A stretch of DNA of 5,145 nucleotides from Actinomycetota bacterium (GTDB lineage Bacteria; Actinomycetota; Actinomycetes; S36-B12). The position numbers and the translations under genes are program-made. This document shows, in pieces, positions 1-5,145 of this stretch. The notes under the pieces are model-generated. The model had not been told where the DNA came from and did no database searches. It worked only from the letters and a program-made list of their open reading frames with translations. The DNA lies in the NCBI GenBank assembly GCA_009700485.1, contig WLLZ01000130.1, positions 1 to 5,145 of the forward strand, given 5' to 3'. The stretch's first letter is position 1. Each line of letters starts with the position of its first letter.

Positions 1-162
1 TCGCGGATGGGCGAGCAAATTGGTGAAGCGCAATTAATCGTGAACTGGGAAGCCCACCCCGAGGATGTTGCAACGCTGATCCACGCCCACCCAACCCAAA
101 ACGAGGCCATGGGCGAAGCCCATCTGGCTTTAGCCGGCAAGCCACTGCATTCCCACGCTTAA
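1..162 (+). CDS. lpdA: Dihydrolipoyl dehydrogenase (E3), C-terminal fragment
   Basis: Only the last 53 residues are inside the window; the gene begins upstream. The frame runs open from base 1 to TAA at 160-162. The fragment contains IHAHPTQNEAMGEAHLALAGKPLH, the end of the dimerisation domain of flavoprotein disulfide reductases of the lipoamide dehydrogenase type. H30 (88-90) and E35 (103-105) of the fragment match the conserved HPTxxE pair; in this family the His is the active-site acid/base and the Glu holds it in place. The enzyme reoxidises dihydrolipoyl groups on E2 with NAD+ through FAD and a redox disulfide, which lie upstream and cannot be checked. The E2 gene follows after 22 nt with its own ribosome binding site, which supports E3 of a 2-oxoacid dehydrogenase complex over mercuric or glutathione reductase relatives. 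The family assignment is secure; the symbol could equally be lpd. Confidence 0.93.
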   Translation, partial: SRMGEQIGEAQLIVNWEAHPEDVATLIHAHPTQNEAMGEAHLALAGKPLHSHA

Positions 163-169
163 GACCGAC

Positions 170-174
170 AGGAG
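170..174 (+). promoter_or_regulatory. Ribosome binding site of the E2 gene
   Basis: AGGAG lies 10 nt before the ATG at 185. It is the clearest Shine-Dalgarno sequence in the window and fixes the E2 start. It sits in the 22-nt lpdA-E2 gap, which has no room for a convincing promoter or terminator, so the two genes are probably co-transcribed. Confidence 0.75.
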
Positions 175-184
175 ACCTACCACT

Positions 185-727
185 ATGACGTTCTCAGTCA
201 CCATGCCGCAGCTCGGCGAGAGCGTTACCGAGGGCACCGTCACGCGTTGGCTAAAGCAAGTTGGCGACACCGTCGCAGCTGATGAGCCATTGCTTGAGGT
301 ATCCACCGACAAAGTCGATACCGAAATTCCATCCCCTGCCGCCGGCGTATTACTTGCGATTCGCGCTCAGGAGGACGAAACCGTGCTTGTCGGTGCAGAA
401 CTAGCAGTCATCGGCGCGGCCGATGACGCACCCGCTCCAGCACCAGCCGCTACCGAGGCACCGGTTGTGCCACCCGCTAACACTCAAGGCGCAACCGAAA
501 TCAGCATCACTTTGCCCGCACTCGGCGAAAGTGTCACCGAGGGCACCGTCACCCGCTGGTTAAAGCAGGTGGGTGATCAAGTTACGGCCGATGAGCCGAT
601 CTTGGAGATCTCCACCGACAAAGTCGATACCGAGATCCCGGCACCTGCCAGTGGCACTTTGGTCGCTATCACCGCCGGTGAAGATCAAACCGTTGCGGTG
701 GGGAGTGAACTTGGTCGTATTGCCACC
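185..727 (+). repeat. Internal duplication: two tandem lipoyl-domain coding units
   Basis: Two copies of about 230 nt (about 185-418 and 494-727) lie 309 nt (103 codons) apart, joined by an Ala/Pro linker of about 25 residues. The run LGESVTEGTVTRWLKQVGD (19 residues) is identical in both. A 23-nt stretch around the lipoyl lysine codon is identical at the DNA level (302-324 and 611-633). Multiple lipoyl domains are normal in E2 proteins. Confidence 0.9.
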
Positions 728-1789
728 GGTGCCAGTGCCTCAGTCGCCAGTGCCTCAGTCGCCAGTGCCTCAGTCGCCAGTGCGCCAGTTGCCGTAGCAC
801 CGGTTGCAGTTGCAGTAGCACCGGTTGCTGTAGCACCTGCCGAGGTCGCAGAGTTAACCGACGCGTACGTCACCCCACTGGTGCGCCGCCTAGCCGCCCA
901 AAACGATATTGACCTAGCCACCTTGACCGGCACCGGTGTCGGCGGGCGCATCCGCAAACAAGATGTGCTCGACGCTGCGCAGATGAAAGCTGCCCCGGTC
1001 GTAGCGGCGCCAGCAGCGGCAGTTTCCGCAACACCTACAACCGCAGCCATCCCAGCGGCGTCGCCACTTCGAGGCCGCACTGAAAAAATGCCGCGGCTGC
1101 GCAAGGTAATTGCTGAACGCCTTGTTGAATCCCTCCAAACATCTGCTCAATTGACGACCGTCATTGAAGTTGATGTCAGCCTCATCGCCAGCCTTCGTAA
1201 TCGAGTTAAGAACGAGTTCGAAGCGCGAGAAGGGGTGAAACTCACCTTCTTACCGTTCTTCTGCAAAGCCGCGGTTGAGGCCCTAAAGCAATACCCGCAG
1301 GTAAATGCCTCGATCGATATGGCCGAAGGCACCATCACCTACCACGATTCCGAGAACCTAGGTATCGCGGTCGATACCGAGCGTGGTCTCCTCGTGCCGG
1401 TGATCCAGCGGGCCGGTGACTTAAACATCGCCGGGCTCGCGCGCCACATCGCAGATGTTGCTGAGCGCACCCGCACGAACAAAGTCAGCCCTGATGAGCT
1501 CAGCGGCGGCACCTTCACCGTTACCAACACCGGTAGCCGCGGCGCCCTTTTCGATACCCCAATCATCAACCTGCCTCAGGTCGCGATTCTTGGAACCGGC
1601 GCCGTCGTTAAGCGGCCGATTGTTGTCACCGATGCGACCGGTCAAGATGTCATCGCAATCCGGTCGATGGTTTACCTAGCACTCTCCTACGATCACCGGA
1701 TTATCGATGGGGCTGATGCCGCCCGCTTCCTTGGCACAATGCGCCACCGACTCGAAGAGGCATCATTCGAGGCCGAGCTCGGACTGTGA
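185..1789 (+). CDS. sucB: Dihydrolipoyl acyltransferase, E2 of a 2-oxoacid dehydrogenase complex, with two lipoyl domains
   Basis: This 534-residue protein is the core acyltransferase of a cytoplasmic 2-oxoacid dehydrogenase complex, passing acyl groups from E1 to CoA. Domain order: lipoyl domain 1 at about 1-78 with lipoyl lysine K43 in STDKVDTEIP; lipoyl domain 2 at about 104-181 with K146 in the same motif; an Ala/Val/Ser/Pro linker at about 182-222; a peripheral subunit-binding domain at about 227-266 (YVTPLVRRLAAQN to GRIRKQDVL); a second Ala/Pro linker; and the catalytic domain at about 297-532. The active-site motif SYDHRIIDGADAA gives catalytic H504 and D508. The ATG at 185 has a good ribosome binding site, and lipoyl domain 1 begins at once (TFSVTMPQLGES), so the start is firm. 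Actinobacterial homologues are often annotated SucB (succinyltransferase), but the M. tuberculosis homologue, DlaT, serves pyruvate dehydrogenase. Substrate specificity therefore stays open, and dlaT is an equally fair symbol. LipB and LipA, which lipoylate this protein, are encoded downstream. Confidence 0.95.
   Translation: MTFSVTMPQLGESVTEGTVTRWLKQVGDTVAADEPLLEVSTDKVDTEIPSPAAGVLLAIRAQEDETVLVGAELAVIGAADDAPAPAPAATEAPVVPPANTQGATEISITLPALGESVTEGTVTRWLKQVGDQVTADEPILEISTDKVDTEIPAPASGTLVAITAGEDQTVAVGSELGRIATGASASVASASVASASVASAPVAVAPVAVAVAPVAVAPAEVAELTDAYVTPLVRRLAAQNDIDLATLTGTGVGGRIRKQDVLDAAQMKAAPVVAAPAAAVSATPTTAAIPAASPLRGRTEKMPRLRKVIAERLVESLQTSAQLTTVIEVDVSLIASLRNRVKNEFEAREGVKLTFLPFFCKAAVEALKQYPQVNASIDMAEGTITYHDSENLGIAVDTERGLLVPVIQRAGDLNIAGLARHIADVAERTRTNKVSPDELSGGTFTVTNTGSRGALFDTPIINLPQVAILGTGAVVKRPIVVTDATGQDVIAIRSMVYLALSYDHRIIDGADAARFLGTMRHRLEEASFEAELGL
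731..784 (+). repeat. In-frame 15-bp tandem repeat in the E2 interdomain linker
   Basis: The 15-mer GCCAGTGCCTCAGTC occurs three times in perfect tandem (731-745, 746-760, 761-775), then a partial fourth copy diverges after 8 nt (776-784). Each unit encodes Ala-Ser-Ala-Ser-Val, starting at residue 183. A second, looser repeat follows: GTAGCACCGGTTGC at 794-807 and 815-828, with a partial copy at 830-838, encoding Val-Ala-Pro-Val-Ala. Because 15 is a multiple of three, gain or loss of units keeps the frame and only changes the length of the flexible arm that carries the lipoyl domains. Confidence 0.9.
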
Positions 1790-1793
1790 CTAA

Positions 1794-2684
1794 GTGAAAA
1801 TCGCAATCACCGGTGCATCCGGGCTCATCGGTTCGACCCTGGTAATCCATCTGCGAGCACAGGGCCACGAGGTGCTGCGCCTTGTCCGGCGGCCCGCCGT
1901 AGCCCCTGATGAAGTCACCTGGGATGTTGCCGCCGGCACCGTCGACCTCGTTGGCTTAGCTGGTACCGAAGCGGTCATTCACCTAGCCGGCGCTGGTGTT
2001 GGCGACCACCGCTGGACCGATGACTACAAGCGCGAAATTCTTAACAGCCGGGTCGATGGCACCGCCACCATCGTGCGGGCAATTACCCAACTTGACCCTA
2101 AGCCGCGCGTACTCGTTGCCGGTTCGGCGATCGGCTGGTACGGCGACACCGGTGACCGGGCCGTTGATGAAAGTGACCCGGCCGGCACCGGATTCTTAGC
2201 CGATGTGGTGCGCGCCTGGGAGGCCGCCGCCGACCCCGCTGCCCAAGCCGGGATTCGTGTCGTGCACGCCCGCACCGGGTTAGTAGTGGCCAAGGCAGGT
2301 GGCGCCTGGGCGAAACTCTTTCCGCTTTTTCGCCTCGGCCTCGGCGGCAAGATGGGCAGCGGCCGCCAGTACTGGTCTTGGATCTCTCTGCGTGATGAAT
2401 TAGCCGCCCTCGAATTTCTCTTGACTTCTGAAAACATCTCAGGGCCGGTCAATCTCACCGCCCCGCACGCTGCAACCAATGCAGAAGTCACAGCGGCGAT
2501 GGGTCGGGTACTTGGCCGGCCCACTTTGTTACCGGTGCCCAGCTTCGCGCTTAAGACCGCTCTTGGTGAATTCTCCAGTGAAGTTCTAGGCAGTATTCGA
2601 GTTGTGCCCGCGGTGCTCGAGGCCGAAGGTTTCACCTGGCAGGACCCAGACATCGAGTCGGCGATCCGGGCGGCCCTGGCCTAA
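1794..2684 (+). CDS. TIGR01777 family NAD(P)-binding epimerase-like protein
   Basis: The 296-residue product is a predicted cytoplasmic extended short-chain dehydrogenase of the TIGR01777 family (E. coli YfcH, M. tuberculosis Rv2216), sometimes mislabelled as a SulA-type cell division inhibitor. Its substrate is unknown. The Rossmann fold opens with ITGASGLIG (G7, G10, G13). Further family marks are AVIHLAGAGV (60-69), SAIGWYGDTGD (111-121), GSGRQYWSWISLRDE (188-202) and a C-terminal DUF1731-like region with PVPSFALKTALGEFSSEVL (247-265) and PAVLEAEGFTW (272-282). The classical YxxxK pair is absent at Y116, where position +4 is Gly; a classical dehydrogenase mechanism should not be assumed. 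The start is GTG: an in-frame TAA (1791-1793) directly before it rules out a longer protein, and the Rossmann strand begins at residue 2. Its ribosome binding site is weak (GGA at 1781-1783). It lies 4 nt after the E2 gene and overlaps the next gene by 1 nt. Confidence 0.9.
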   Translation: MKIAITGASGLIGSTLVIHLRAQGHEVLRLVRRPAVAPDEVTWDVAAGTVDLVGLAGTEAVIHLAGAGVGDHRWTDDYKREILNSRVDGTATIVRAITQLDPKPRVLVAGSAIGWYGDTGDRAVDESDPAGTGFLADVVRAWEAAADPAAQAGIRVVHARTGLVVAKAGGAWAKLFPLFRLGLGGKMGSGRQYWSWISLRDELAALEFLLTSENISGPVNLTAPHAATNAEVTAAMGRVLGRPTLLPVPSFALKTALGEFSSEVLGSIRVVPAVLEAEGFTWQDPDIESAIRAALA

Positions 2685-2686
2685 TG
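2682..2686 (+). promoter_or_regulatory. TAATG stop-start overlap (translational coupling)
   Basis: The epimerase stop TAA (2682-2684) shares its last A with the ATG (2684-2686) of the FAD oxidoreductase. No strong Shine-Dalgarno sequence is visible just upstream, so the downstream gene probably relies on ribosomes finishing the upstream gene. Coupling is inferred from the arrangement. Confidence 0.6.
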
Positions 2687-3931
2687 TCGTGCGACGTCGT
2701 CGTAGTGGGCGCCGGCCTCGCCGGTCTCGCTGCTGCGCGAGAGTTGTCAGTGCACGGGCTCAACGTCTTAGTACTTGAATCCGGCGACGAAGTAGGCGGG
2801 CGGGTGCGCACCGATCGAATCGATGGCTTTTTATTCGATCGTGGATTTCAGCTCTATAACCCCGCGTATCCCGAAGCCGCACGAGTTCTTGATCACAACG
2901 CATTGCAACTTCGCCCACTTACTCCAGGTGTTGTGGTCGCCCTCGACGATGGAAATGCCCGACTAGGTGACCCACGCAGTAGACCGAGCTGGGCCGTTGA
3001 TTCAGCTTCCATGCGCACCGGCTCGCTGCTTAGCAAGGCGCGCTTTGCGCGGTACGCCATCAGGGCGGCCAACACCCCTGCGCACCGAATTTTGTCCGAA
3101 GAAGATTTTTCGAGCGCTGTTGCGCTGCGTGCTGCCGGCATCGACGACGCCCTATTCAATAAGGTACTGCGCCCTTTCTTGACCGGGGTTTTCCTTGAGC
3201 CCGATTTACAAACCTCGCGGCGATTCATGGATTTAATTTTAAAGTCATTTGTAACTGGCACTCCAGCAGTGCCAAGTGCCGGAATGCAGGCACTCCCCGA
3301 ACAACTTCGCGACTCACTCCCAGCTGGGTCGGTTCGGTGCAACACCACCGTCACCAAAGCTAAAGCTGGATTAGTTGTCACCGACAGTGGAGAGTTTCGG
3401 GTGCGCGCGGTAGTTATCGCTACCGATCCAAGCGGGGCGAAATCATTGAATCCAAGTATCACAGTGCCACATGGTAGGTCGGTAACCACTTGGTACCACG
3501 TGGCGACGCAATCAGGAAAGACCCTCAATGGTGGAGCTGGGGTACTTGTTGTTGATGGCGAAAATCGCGGTCCGGTTCTCAATTCAGTAGTCATGACAAA
3601 CGCCGCTCCCAGTTACGCACCAGCAGGCAAGGTACTAATTTCATCATCCGCCCTGGGTACCAACGCAAGTGTCGAGGACGAACGAGCGGTACGCGCGCAC
3701 CTGGCCACTATGTACGGTGTCGACACCACCGCTTGGGAGCCACTAGCCCACTACGCCATTTCGTACGCTTTGCCGGCCATGATGCCGCCCCTACAGATAC
3801 CTAGTGCGGCGAAACTTGCCGACGGCCTGTTCATCTGCGGGGATTACCGCGAGACAGCATCCATCCAAGGAGCGATGATGAGCGGGCGGCGGGCGGCCGA
3901 TGCCGTGCTGACAGACTTGGGCATGCGATGA
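2684..3931 (+). CDS. FAD-dependent oxidoreductase, amine oxidase / phytoene desaturase-like superfamily
   Basis: This 415-residue predicted flavoprotein has an unknown substrate. The N-terminus is a textbook FAD-binding Rossmann unit: VVVVGAGLAGLAAARE (5-20; G9, G11, G14), an acidic residue at the end of strand 2 (E32) and the GG motif EVGGRVRT (36-43). The middle contains FLTGVFLEPDLQTSRRF (165-181) and VPSAGMQALPEQL (196-208), which resemble a widespread group of uncharacterised FAD oxidoreductases related to protoporphyrinogen oxidase and phytoene desaturase. The C-terminus has a second flavin-contacting segment, GLFICGDYRETASIQGAMMSGRRAAD (381-406). There is no signal peptide or clear membrane segment. 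The length is somewhat below the 450-500 residues typical of carotenoid desaturases, and no carotenoid or haem genes are nearby, so neither role should be assigned. The gene overlaps both neighbours (1 nt with the epimerase, 4 nt with lipB). It has some locally A+T-richer patches (for example 3225-3255) compared with E2 and lipB, a weak hint of separate history only. Confidence 0.85.
   Translation: MSCDVVVVGAGLAGLAAARELSVHGLNVLVLESGDEVGGRVRTDRIDGFLFDRGFQLYNPAYPEAARVLDHNALQLRPLTPGVVVALDDGNARLGDPRSRPSWAVDSASMRTGSLLSKARFARYAIRAANTPAHRILSEEDFSSAVALRAAGIDDALFNKVLRPFLTGVFLEPDLQTSRRFMDLILKSFVTGTPAVPSAGMQALPEQLRDSLPAGSVRCNTTVTKAKAGLVVTDSGEFRVRAVVIATDPSGAKSLNPSITVPHGRSVTTWYHVATQSGKTLNGGAGVLVVDGENRGPVLNSVVMTNAAPSYAPAGKVLISSSALGTNASVEDERAVRAHLATMYGVDTTAWEPLAHYAISYALPAMMPPLQIPSAAKLADGLFICGDYRETASIQGAMMSGRRAADAVLTDLGMR
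3928..3931 (+). promoter_or_regulatory. ATGA start-stop overlap (translational coupling)
   Basis: The lipB ATG (3928-3930) overlaps the TGA (3929-3931) of the FAD oxidoreductase gene. No strong Shine-Dalgarno sequence precedes it, so lipB translation is likely coupled. A second in-frame ATG at 3961 (codon 12) is a possible alternative start. Confidence 0.6.
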
Positions 3932-4587
3932 CCACCACCGACTCCGCACTTGATATCCGCATGATCGGCTTCGGCGCCGACGCGCTTGACTACGGCGCGG
4001 CGTGGCAGCTGCAACGTCAGGTGCATGCTGATGTCGTCTCCGGTGCCACCGGCAACACCGTTCTCCTACTCGAGCATCCTTCGGTTTATACCGCTGGACG
4101 CCGAACCGAAGCACATGAGCGCCCAATCGATGACACTCCGGTAATAGAGGTTGACCGCGGCGGCAAGATAACTTGGCACGGGCCCGGGCAACTTGTTGGC
4201 TACCCGATTGTGCACCTCCCCAGCCCACTAGATGTTGTTGCCCACGTTCGTCGCATCGAAGCCATGCTTATTTTGGTTTGCAGTGAATTCGGGGTGACCG
4301 GTGTACGTATTGACGGGCGCAGTGGGGTCTGGATCCCCGCCGATGACCGCGGCCCTGACCGCAAGGTGGCCGCAATCGGTATTCGAGTTACTGAAGGTGT
4401 CACGATGCACGGGTTCGCACTCAACTGTGACTGCGATATGGCTTGGTTCGACAAGATCGTGCCCTGCGGCATAAAGGATGCAGAAGTAACCTCACTGAGC
4501 CAGGAAATTGGCCGCCCCGTGAGCGTCGCCGAAGTACTGCCTACGGTGATCGACTTGCTGCCAGAGCTAGTCCACCCCATAGGCTGA
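3928..4587 (+). CDS. lipB: Octanoyltransferase LipB (lipoate-protein ligase B)
   Basis: LipB transfers octanoyl from octanoyl-ACP to the lipoyl-domain lysine of E2 proteins or GcvH, the first step of endogenous lipoylation in the cytoplasm. The 219 residues show the family blocks in order: LLLEHPSVYTAGRRTEAHERPID (46-68), RGGKITWHGPGQLVGYPIVHL (77-97), DGRSGVWIP (129-137), KVAAIGIRV (146-154), HGFALNCDCD (161-170) and IVPCGIKDAEVTSLSQE (177-193). K146 and C180 correspond to the Lys/Cys catalytic dyad described for M. tuberculosis LipB (Lys142, Cys176). Length matches actinobacterial LipB (about 220-240). The ATG at 3928 is preferred because it couples to the upstream stop and leaves a normal short N-terminus before IRMIGFGADALDYGAAWQLQRQ; starting at M12 is possible. 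Its acceptor is likely the E2 encoded upstream, and LipA, the next step, follows after 4 nt. Confidence 0.97.
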   Translation: MTTTDSALDIRMIGFGADALDYGAAWQLQRQVHADVVSGATGNTVLLLEHPSVYTAGRRTEAHERPIDDTPVIEVDRGGKITWHGPGQLVGYPIVHLPSPLDVVAHVRRIEAMLILVCSEFGVTGVRIDGRSGVWIPADDRGPDRKVAAIGIRVTEGVTMHGFALNCDCDMAWFDKIVPCGIKDAEVTSLSQEIGRPVSVAEVLPTVIDLLPELVHPIG

Positions 4588-4591
4588 TCAC

Positions 4592-5145
4592 ATGACCCTC
4601 GTCGAGCCGGTTTATTCAGATAACGAAGGCCGGCGCATGCTACGGATCGAGGCGCGCAACGCCGAGGTGCCGATCGAGCGCAAACCCGAGTGGATTCGTA
4701 CCAAACTCAAGACCGGCCCCGAATTCTTGAAGATCAGTGCCTTGGTAAAAGCAGAGGGCCTACACACTGTCTGCCAAGAGGCCGGATGCCCAAATATCTA
4801 CGAGTGCTGGGAAGACCGTGAGGCCACTTTCTTAATCGGCGGCGAGCAGTGCACGCGGCGCTGTGACTTCTGCCAGATCGATACCGGCAAACCGGCACCA
4901 TTGGATCGCGATGAGCCTCGACGGGTTGCCGAGTCAGTGCTCGCCATGGGCCTGCGGTACGCGACGGTCACCGGTGTCGCCCGTGATGATCTACCCGATC
5001 AAGGTGCCTGGCTTTATGCCGAAACCGTTCGCGTGATCAAGGAAGTGAACCCCAATACCAATGTCGAAGTTTTGATACCAGATTTCTCAGGTGAGCCACA
5101 TTTGTTAGCCGAAGTGTTTGCGGCGGCTCCAGCGGTTTTGGCCCA
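4592..5145 (+). CDS. lipA: Lipoyl synthase LipA (radical SAM), N-terminal part
   Basis: LipA is a radical SAM enzyme that inserts two sulfur atoms into protein-bound octanoyl groups to make lipoyl. The reading frame stays open to the window edge, giving 184 codons plus two bases, roughly 60 percent of a protein usually about 310-330 residues. The auxiliary [4Fe-4S] cluster motif CX4CX5C is present (C61, C66, C72; CQEAGCPNIYECW), as is the radical SAM motif CX3CX2C (C87, C91, C94; CTRRCDFC). The segment TVTGVARDDLPDQGAWLY (125-142) matches actinobacterial LipA. The start at 4592 keeps the N-terminal stretch EGRRMLRIEARNAEVPIERKPEWI, which resembles M. tuberculosis LipA, so it is favoured over the internal ATG at codon 16. 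Only a weak AGG (4581-4583) precedes it. The third conserved C-terminal serine motif (RSSY) of the auxiliary cluster lies beyond the window. Confidence 0.96.
   Translation, partial: MTLVEPVYSDNEGRRMLRIEARNAEVPIERKPEWIRTKLKTGPEFLKISALVKAEGLHTVCQEAGCPNIYECWEDREATFLIGGEQCTRRCDFCQIDTGKPAPLDRDEPRRVAESVLAMGLRYATVTGVARDDLPDQGAWLYAETVRVIKEVNPNTNVEVLIPDFSGEPHLLAEVFAAAPAVLA

Noticed and set aside
163..184. Possible promoter or terminator between lpdA and the E2 gene
   Set aside because: The 22-nt gap holds only a Shine-Dalgarno sequence, with no hairpin, T-run or -10/-35 pair.
731..784. Direct repeats considered as a CRISPR or iteron array
   Set aside because: The units are contiguous 15-mers without spacers, in frame inside the E2 gene, and encode a normal flexible linker.
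685..1104. Minus-strand open frame rich in Ala/Thr across the E2 linker
   Set aside because: Its repetitive composition is the complement of the E2 Ala/Val/Pro linker and tandem repeats, with no independent coding evidence.
314..1380. The 11-mer GTCGATACCGA at 314-324, 623-633 and 1370-1380, considered as a DNA motif
   Set aside because: All three copies encode Val-Asp-Thr-Glu in the same frame of one gene, which fits codon preference; no copy lies in an intergenic site.
2024..2653. Minus-strand open frame (209 codons) opposite the epimerase-like gene
   Set aside because: It is fully antisense to a well-supported TIGR01777 gene, and its Ser/Arg/Pro-rich composition is typical of shadow frames.
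2893..3594. Long minus-strand open frame (233 codons) opposite the FAD oxidoreductase gene
   Set aside because: It lies wholly antisense to a gene with clear FAD motifs and its translation shows no recognisable domain; it is a by-product of codon bias.

Overview
The window is one tightly packed, single-strand stretch of six genes on the + strand. It belongs to the 2-oxoacid dehydrogenase / lipoic acid metabolism locus of an actinobacterium (Actinomycetota). The lineage call rests on three things. The lpd-E2-epimerase-lipB-lipA order resembles the dlaT-Rv2216-lipB-lipA order of Mycobacterium tuberculosis. LipB and LipA carry actinobacterial-type signatures, such as the LipA segment TGVARDDLPD in place of the proteobacterial TSVDRDDL. 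The E2 has two N-terminal lipoyl domains with an Ala/Pro/Val-rich linker. GC content looks to be in the upper 50s percent by eye, moderate for the phylum, so a non-streptomycete, non-mycobacterial member (for example an aquatic lineage) is possible but not shown.

Layout: 1-162 is the C-terminal end of dihydrolipoyl dehydrogenase (E3). 185-1789 encodes the dihydrolipoyl acyltransferase (E2) with two lipoyl domains. 1794-2684 is a TIGR01777-type NAD(P)-binding epimerase-like protein. 2684-3931 is an FAD-dependent amine oxidase/phytoene desaturase-like oxidoreductase. 3928-4587 is LipB (octanoyltransferase). 4592 to the window end is the N-terminal part of LipA (lipoyl synthase). Gaps are 22, 4, -1, -4 and 4 nt, so the six genes look like one transcription unit with translational coupling. 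No promoter, terminator, RNA gene, mobile element or CRISPR array was found, and no gene-free stretch is longer than 22 nt.

How the genes fit together: LipB moves octanoyl from acyl carrier protein to the lipoyl-domain lysines (K43 and K146 of the E2). LipA inserts two sulfurs to give lipoyl. The E2 uses the lipoyl arms for acyl transfer, and E3 reoxidises them. The cofactor-installing enzymes and their substrate are therefore encoded together. The roles of the epimerase-like protein and the FAD oxidoreductase are unknown. The FAD gene, coupled on both sides between the epimerase gene and lipB, is the least expected element. Nothing in the window amounts to a clear novel system; the findings are modest.
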